Shown here: in pieces, positions 57,462 through 64,000 of the stretch
Position numbering within the stretch: the first letter of the stretch is position 1
Layout of the letters: the number at the start of each line of letters is the position of its first letter
Assembly (NCBI GenBank): GCA_014871385.1
Contig: CM026426.1
Location: 49,215,263-49,279,262, forward strand
Origin: Ceratodon purpureus
Lineage: Eukaryota > Streptophyta > Bryopsida > Pseudoditrichales > Ditrichaceae
DNA: 64,000 bases
Direction of reading: 5' to 3'
Translations under genes and position numbers: made by a program
The notes under the pieces: model-generated
What the model saw: only the letters and a program-made list of their open reading frames with translations
The model's database searches: none
What the model was told of the DNA's origin: nothing

Positions 57462-58980
57462 TAGAAGTCATAGCATCTATTACATAACCTTAGTTTAATA
57501 GAAGTCACCCATACTATTCTCAAAGAACAATTATTGAAATATGAAATCTGTCATTATTCTAGGATGAAAACAGTGTCAAATAAAAATTGATAGTTTTAAA
57601 ATGACCTACAAAAAAAAACCAGGACACCGTCATAAGCCTTAAATACGGAAGTATCAAACATAAACTAAGTAGGAAAGGGAATGGAAAGTGATATATCAAT
57701 AGTACTTGACAAATGCTCTATTAATTTTTTATTACAAAGGTAATAATGAACAAAGGTAGGACAAGATAGGGAAAGAAAAAATGTAAAAGAATTCAAAAAA
57801 AAACTCATGAGATAAAATTACGTGTAAAGAGAGTTTGATGGAAGAAGAGCAGCGGAATTAAAATGAGATTAAATAATATTGTAGATTACAGATTTAGGGA
57901 AAAAAAATTAATGAAACTATTTAAAAAATAAAAATTGAATAATAGTAAGAACAAAAAAATAAAAACATATATAAAATTGTAAAAGCCACCTACTTAAATG
58001 AGAAGAAATCAAAAGGAAAAATGTCAATAAAAGAAGTTAACAATAAATCTATGAAAATATCTAGGAAAAAGTAAAAAATAAAAGAAAATTAGGAAGCAAA
58101 ATCAATTAATTGAAAGAAATTGAAAGATCAAGGATTAAAATAAGAAACAAAATATAAGAGAAGAATTATATTGAAAAACAAGTATGGAAAATAAAGGAGT
58201 AAAATCAATAAAGAAAAAACATCAAAAGTGAAAAGATTGAACAAATAATTAAATAAAATAAAGAAGTAAAAGGAAAAATAAATCAAAAGATTATAAGATT
58301 AAATAAAGATGAGAATAATTAGAAAAAAGTAAATTAGTGAAGAACAGGAAATGATAGTAGATGAAAATATAAGGAAAAAAAAAATGGACAAACTATAGTG
58401 GAAAAAATTGAAAGAAAAGAGAAGTGTAGAGAGAAGATAGATAATAAGAGCATCATAGAGAAGAATTGAAAAAAAACAAAGGGAGAGTAAAGGGAGAATA
58501 AATTGAGAGAAAATATTATCACTAGGAGGGAGAAAATGCAAATGCACACATGGAATGTTGTTACGGAGGTAGCAATAGCAGTAAAAACGATTATAATATG
58601 GTAGAATAAAAAGCCAACACCACGTACTCAAAATTTTCAAAAATTAATAGATTAGAAGAACAAGAAGTGGAAGAGTGAAATAGTAGAATACGTTCAAAAT
58701 AATGAAATCGAGTAAATAGAAAAGATTGGTTATATTGATATATGATTCAGAAAGTTTGGAGCCCGAGGTTTTAAGGAGATCTTAGCGGTGGTATATGGCG
58801 TAGGTGGCGTGGATGAGACACTGCAAATCAGGGATTTTTTGTACAAGAAATGGAGACACTAAATCGTGAGAAGGATAGAAATTAGATAAAAGCAAGCGCA
58901 TGTCTCCACGGTTGGCAGCTTCATAAAAGCACTCTCCTTTGTAACCCTATCTTTTGCTACTATGCTGTTGTTCTGCAAAA
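57462..58980. other. Gene-free purine-rich (A/G) block
   Basis: From about 57,560 to 58,700 the plus strand is overwhelmingly A and G, with AAAGAAAA-type words. It has no coding signal; the minus-strand ORFs rich in Phe/Ser/Leu here are artefacts. Confidence 0.75.
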
Positions 58981-59507
58981 AGGCGTGGTTACCTCCGACA
59001 GGGGTGATCTCTTGATTGTAGACAAGACTTTCCCAATGAGCATGCCGGGCGGTCTTGTTTTCTTAACTGCGTTGGCGAAAGATGCGGCCTGTACGCAATC
59101 CTACAAACCTGGATGTAGGGCTTTAAGTAGTGTTGACTTAGGGAGGAGAGAGACACGGCGATGGTTGTTGCGGAGTTCTTTGCCAAAATTAAAGCGAGAG
59201 GATGGTATCAAGTGAGTGATAGGAATTTTAGAAAGAGACGTTAGGGATGAGTGTGCCTTTTTCTTTTCCTTTGTTCTTTGCAGGTGGGTTGTTGAGGTGA
59301 GGCATCTAGAAGGCTCGTGCAAGGTAGCCCGGTGCTGCGTCAAGAATCTGATTGCTAGGTATTGAGATTCATCATCAGAGGTTGCGGATAATATCATTTC
59401 TATATAGAATTAAAGTTTATAGTGAATAAAACGGTGTCAACCGGATATCCTCCCCCCCCCCCCTATTTCTACCTTATCCTCCTATTTTCATCCTGATCTT
59501 GTAGACA

Positions 59508-59553
59508 GTCTATCGTCGTCGACAGATGAAGTCTATCATCGTCGACGGATGAT
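59508..59553 (+). repeat. Two tandem 23-bp units
   Basis: GTCTATCGTCGTCGACAGAT then GTCTATCATCGTCGACGGAT; each contains the palindrome GTCGAC. Confidence 0.85.
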
Positions 59554-60884
59554 TTTTGCCAGTTTTCAGGGAGTTTTAGAGGCAGGTTTAGGGTTTTCTA
59601 TAATTATTCTACACTAGAGCAGGTAGATTCAAGGAGATCTGGGAGCTGTTAGGAGGAGCTGTACCATTGTTTTAGGTTGTTTTGCATTAGTTTATACAAA
59701 TTTGGGCTCCCTTTACTTGTATTTGTATGTTTCCAGCCTTGGTTTAGTTGGAGTTTTGTAGGACTTTGGTGGATTTGTGAAGGCTAGGGTTTAGTGGTTA
59801 AATGCTCCCTTTACCATTGGCGACCATGCTTTAGTTCAAACTATGTGATCTCCTTCACACTTCTGTGTTGTTCCACATCCTTGAAAGGTTTTGATGGGTT
59901 TAAACTGGTTTTGCAGAGGTGTAGCCAACCACTGTCAGGGTTTCCAGAGGTGCTGAACGGTTGTACTGTCCTTCCAGGGTTGCTAAGTAGTCACTGTCAG
60001 GAGTTAGGAGTCAGTGAAGTGCTAAACTCGATCACCACAGGTGCTGACTAGTCACTGTCAAGGTCCTAAGGGCTAGATTGATTAAACTATTGTAGAGAGA
60101 AGAGGAGCAGAGGCAATTTTGAGCGAACTGTTTCAGGGGTGAAACATTGGTGCAACAGCAGTAGCACTTCAACACGTATTTAGAGGACATCACAGTAGAG
60201 TTGACACTGAGTCTCGGCTATTGGGTGCAGGTGTTGGGGTGCAGTAGAAGGACCTTATCCGACGATGTCGTATCCAATGAACTAAGGGCAATTTTGCTTC
60301 AAAAAAGGGGATAAAAGACGACCTAATAAGTGAATAGGACTTCCACTATAGCAACGAATGAAAGATAAGTAACTCAAAACTATCGAGTTTCAAAATTTCA
60401 GATCTGAGATCCAAAAATTTAGGATCTTGAAAATTTGAATTTTGAATATGGGAACCTCAATTTGGGACCTCAAGCAACGATGTGGATCAAAATTAGGACC
60501 TCGCTTGACACTTGGGACGTCATTTGGGGACATTGTTTGAGATTGGGATCTGGATCTGGGCTTGAAGCAACAAAACAGAGAAAAAATAATTTAGGTTGCA
60601 AAGAGTATTTTTGGGTAGAAGGACAAGTTCTGTTCCATGAATCCTCGCTATTGTAGCAGGGAATCTAGCCACTGAAACTAAAAAATTCTAAGTGCCAATA
60701 GAACACAAAAAAGAGAATAGAAACTAGTCAAGGGAGTCAGAGAAACTACCTTGAGCTACTACTAAAATTGCTAGCAAACAAAGTGTCTGTAAACACTAAT
60801 CGGGCCAGAGAGCGGACTACTGGGTCCAAAAAAGTGCTGAAGTGGCAGGGAAAAGAAGAAAATCAGGAGAGTACGATGAGGCGA

Positions 60885-60966
60885 GGGTCGAACATCATCG
60901 ACTATAGTAGCCGTACTGGGAGGGTCAAACATCGTCGACTACAGCATGCTTATTGAGAGGGTTGAG
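60885..60966 (+). repeat. Tandem 37-bp repeat, 2+ copies
   Basis: GGGTCGAACATCATCGACTA at 60,885 and GGGTCAAACATCGTCGACTA at 60,922, with a third start GGGTT at 60,959. The core CATCRTCGACTA resembles the 59,508 repeat. Confidence 0.8.
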
Positions 60967-60967
60967 C

Positions 60968-61275
60968 AGAGGGTTGTCAGGACGTCCGGACGACCGCGAA
61001 CATCCGCCAGCGCGCCAGGACGTCCTCTGACTTTGAAAAAAAAAATCACCGGTATAGGTTTCACCCTGGGGCCTGGGGTGAAACTGGTTTAAGAAGGCGG
61101 AGGAGGGGTTGCACGGGGAAGGGAGCGGCCATCGGCAGCGACGAAAGGGGGCCGTTGCCGTAGACGGGGACGGCCGTCGGCGGCCGCGTAGAGGGCCGTT
61201 GGCGGCGGCGGCCCGTGACGGTTGATGATCGGATGGCCCAGCACTTTGTCAGCAGCCGCGGCGGCCGTCCTCCCA
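60968..61275. other. GC-rich, CpG-dense island
   Basis: About 300 bp rich in CGGCGG, CGTCGGC and GGCCG words. It includes GGACGTCC at two places and the short inverted repeat GTTTCACCC...GGGTGAAAC at about 61,057-61,086. It lies 250 bp upstream of the hAT transposase start, so it may be a subterminal or promoter region of that element. Confidence 0.6.
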
Positions 61276-61528
61276 TGATGTTTTTCTCCTCCCCTGTGAC
61301 ATTTCTAGGGATGGGTATTAAAGTCCCCTCCTGATAGTTGTCACTCCACTTCTACATTGTATTCTTTGGGCTGCTAGTTGCACTAACATGCGTGTGTGTC
61401 TGTTGCATAGTGAACGGCGGCATTCAGAAGTGTCTTGAATTGGAGCTTCTTCGAAGGCTCTAGTTCTCTTGTAGACTTGTTATCCAGATTTTTTGAAGTT
61501 TGTTTCGGGCGTTGTGTCAAGTGCAACA

Positions 61529-63155
61529 ATGGCGTCTTGAGGCTACCCACCATGGTACACCGTTGTGATCGATGCGGAGAAGAAAAAGACTGAGATTGTT
61601 TAGTGTATGCTATGCAAGAACTATTTCGCAAAGAAATTGGAGCAAATGCTAAGTCATTTGGGATATGACAAAGTTGGAGCGGTACGAACTAGTGGTGTAA
61701 GTCGTTGCACTAATTTGTCACCCGGTATACAGTCCTTGTTCAAGAATTGCGGTGGGGAATTCCCCAACCACACCGGAATATTCATGACAGAGGAGAGTAG
61801 TTCCCCTGTGACTTGTTACGATATTTCACCAGGAGTGAGCACTATGAGGTCCATGGACTCGTGTGCTGGATCTACCATGGCAACTTTGAAGAACGAACCC
61901 ATCTTGGTTGATGAAGGTGTACCGTCCATTTCCACTCTTCTTGGAGAAGGGAGTGGAAAGTTTCCTCCAATGAAGGCAAACAGGCAATCTACCCGTCGGG
62001 AGGGCTATGATGAGACTCAGCGACGAGATTGCGACAAAGCATGGGCCACATTTTTTTACGAGGCCAATATCTCGTTGAACGTGGCTCGAAGTGCCTCATT
62101 CCAGGACGCGCTGTTGAAGACGTCCAATATGAAGAGATCCTACACACCTCCATCTTACTACAAACTCCGAACAAGGTTACTAACACAAGCAAGGACTGAT
62201 TTGGAGACTTCCTTGAATGATAGGATTTTTTCTAGTGTTAGGAAGTACGGCGGAACTTTGGCCCTTGATGGATGGACTTCTGTAAGCAGTTGCCCTTTGA
62301 TGAATGCAATGCTTGTCTCTCCCGTTGGTGAGCTCTTTTTTAGAGCTGTTGACACGGGCGGGAAAGAGAAAGACGCTGACTACATGGCAATGATCATCGA
62401 GAGGTTTATTGAACAAGTTGGGAATGAGAACATCATTCAAGTATGCACTCATAATGCTTCGGTTATGCTCAATGCCGAGGTTTACTTAACAGTGATAAGA
62501 TCTTGCGGAGAGAATCATCTCATACTACACGAGGTTTGGTTGTACCAAAGAAAGAGGTAGACAACACCTCTGATACTATGAAGGTTGTTTCTCTAGACTT
62601 CAAGCGCTTAAGGAGGAAATGCTTCCACCATCCACAGATGAGGCTGTGCCTGTAACCGTAGCTGGTGCGTCTCGGACATTGTTCGGAACCGCAAAGACTA
62701 GGGTCCCAGTTGGTGGCTTTGAAGCCTCGGCGAGGTTGGTTGCCTTGTCTAAAAAATTGAAGGACGACGGTAAGGCTGCCAAAGTAGCGGAGAAAGCTAC
62801 TAAGAGATTGGCCCGAACTCAACAAGTTGATTCGGACATTCTTTCTAGTGATGAAGGTGTTTCAATCAAGCAGCTCTTTGGCCCAAAGTTGGCATTGGGA
62901 AAACCAGACGCGTTTCCCGAAAAGCCTCCAACTAGAGCCAACTTCAAGCGGAAGGCGGAAGGAACTGTGTTGCCTTTCAATCCTGGAAAGCCAAAAACTC
63001 TTCTTGATGTTTTGAAGGAGCCAAAGAAATTCATGAACCTCTCGAAGAAGAAGGCTATGGGGAGGGTGAAGAAGGAGCACGAGACCGATGACGATGAAGA
63101 TCCTTCCGGCCCTAGTGGGGCTGAAGTGAAGGGTCACAATGACTATGAGGTGTGA
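61529..63155 (+). pseudogene. hAT/DUF659 transposase with internal deletion
   Basis: In-frame ATG at 61,529 is followed by TGA (61,538) and TAG (61,601), then a 317-codon ORF. A BED-type finger is readable (CMLCKNYFAKKLEQMLSHLG). A linker and AWATFFYEANISLNVARSAS follow, then the DUF659 core: GGTLALDGWTSVSSCPLMNA, VSPVGELFFRAVDTGG, KDADYMAMIIERFIEQVG and IIQVCTHNASVMLNA. The frame then jumps to unrelated residues and stops at 62,558, so the central helical insertion and the dimerisation region are missing. From 62,619 a 178-codon tail remains, Lys-rich with basic clusters and an acidic ETDDDEDPSG end, stop TGA at 63,153. The family moves DNA by cut and paste; this copy is dead. Confidence 0.82.
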
Positions 63156-64000
63156 GGGCCGCTCGTTTGTTAGTAAGAAGCTTTTTCAGTACAGCATGCT
63201 AGAATGCCATTCTTTTATGAATGTCCAATTCTAGAAGCCATTATCAATATATATCCGCTTTTAGCGGTGGTGTTAGCCTCTTTAATATTGTCTTCAAAGT
63301 TGTGTCCTTATCTTTACTTTGATGGTACTTTACGTTGGATAAAAGTTGCATTCCTTATTCCTTTTTGGTTCTCTTTAATCACTTATACTTACAACGGAGG
63401 TTTAGGTTGGTGCTCTTCATGAATTCAGTTGTATACAATAAATGAAGAACCTGACAAGTAACAACATCTGCGATTGCCACGTACTGTCCAATAATTGAAC
63501 AGCGGTAAAAATATACCAACCACATTTACATACCTACAACGGCATAGACTAATTCAATGTTAAGTATCGTAGGTTTAAGGTATACCAACGCCATTAATTT
63601 ATTGTAATGAATGTACAAAATCTACATATGTCAGTTTGATGCATCGGCGTACCTATAAATCATTCAACACACATGCAATTCAAATCAAAAATGATATTGT
63701 ATTATAAACAAATGATATTCTGCGAGTACATTGAGACGTATAGTAAGGTCCATACTACCAACTACGCAACCAATATATTGCTCCAAGTACAACTATCACC
63801 ATATGTATTCTCCCATTAATCGAAACGAAGCGAGTATGATGTCTGAGCGTATGTACTCTACTCAATACTCACAAACGATCCTCGAGTAACGCGTTTCTGA
63901 CTTGGTCGTGTAATCGTTTCTGACTTAGTCATGGGTCTTCCATGAAAACTCGTCCACATTGGCATTGCCCTCCGTAGAGAGTTGGTGAGTCTATGTCGTT
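63156..64000. other. Non-coding right end
   Basis: No gene supported. The 63,204-63,422 ORF is hydrophobic and AT-driven. Short repeats of CGTTTCTGACTTRGTC occur near 63,892-63,933. Confidence 0.5.

Larger units (their letters stand above)
58981..61528. other. Non-coding stretch with short repeats and GC island
   Basis: ORFs at 58,985-59,215 and 60,435-60,656 lack family signatures. The stretch holds a C12 run at 59,452-59,463, two short tandem repeats and a GC-rich island, listed separately. Confidence 0.45.

Noticed and set aside
58299..58640. Phe/Ser/Leu-rich 113-codon minus ORF
   Set aside because: It is the complement of the purine-rich block and has no start context or domain; hydrophobicity is compositional.

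Overview
The window reads as nuclear DNA of a land plant or close streptophyte relative. It is AT-rich and dominated by transposable elements. Coding pieces are broken by plausible GT-AG introns, and it holds plant-type Ty3/gypsy, Mutator-like and hAT sequences and long simple repeats. I see no bacterial operon, rRNA, tRNA, CRISPR array or intact conserved host gene. Species is not determinable; bryophyte, lycophyte or fern-like repeat content is only a guess.

Region 1 (1-7,192) has a gypsy integrase remnant, one copy of an unidentified dispersed repeat (3,985-4,470) and three copies of a ~20-bp palindrome.

Region 2 (7,193-25,700) is one nested structure. A minus-strand gypsy retrotransposon has 645-bp LTRs, a GTTAC target duplication, a primer-binding site and a polypurine tract. 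It was entered by (a) an ~8.3-kb DNA transposon ('TE-X') at the RT/RNase H border, with TIRs beginning CATTAGAAAAAA, a spliced transposase-like gene and a second convergent gene, and (b) a 1,567-bp Mutator-like element with 316-bp GC-rich TIRs and the 9-bp duplication ATGTAAATG, inside RT. A later ~6-kb inversion (about 8.14-14.13 kb) put RNase H and integrase on the plus strand and split the TE-X transposase. One inversion explains both defects. Removing the insertions leaves ~8.6 kb, a normal gypsy length.

Region 3 (25,700-46,850) carries decayed multi-exon genes: a DUF7869-type transposon gene on the minus strand, unknown minus exons to 32.4 kb, a gene-free centre with (GA)n/(CT)n and (AT)n tracts, then plus-strand exons of unknown, weakly methyltransferase-like and FCP1/HAD phosphatase-like proteins. 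About twenty further copies of the palindrome (core ATTAAGRTGRYCAYCTTAAT) lie here and none in the inserted retroelement, so they mark the older locus. A large multi-gene mobile element is one reading.

Region 4 (46,850-64,000) has a second copy of the dispersed repeat, a hAT-like remnant, a degenerate unknown multi-exon gene (53.8-57.5 kb), a purine-rich gene-free block, a GC-rich island and a hAT/DUF659 transposase with an internal deletion but a long preserved charged tail.

Most coding sequences contain stops or frameshifts. Several stops and active-site changes (TAG where Trp is expected; Asp to Asn) fit G-to-A/C-to-T decay of methylated DNA.
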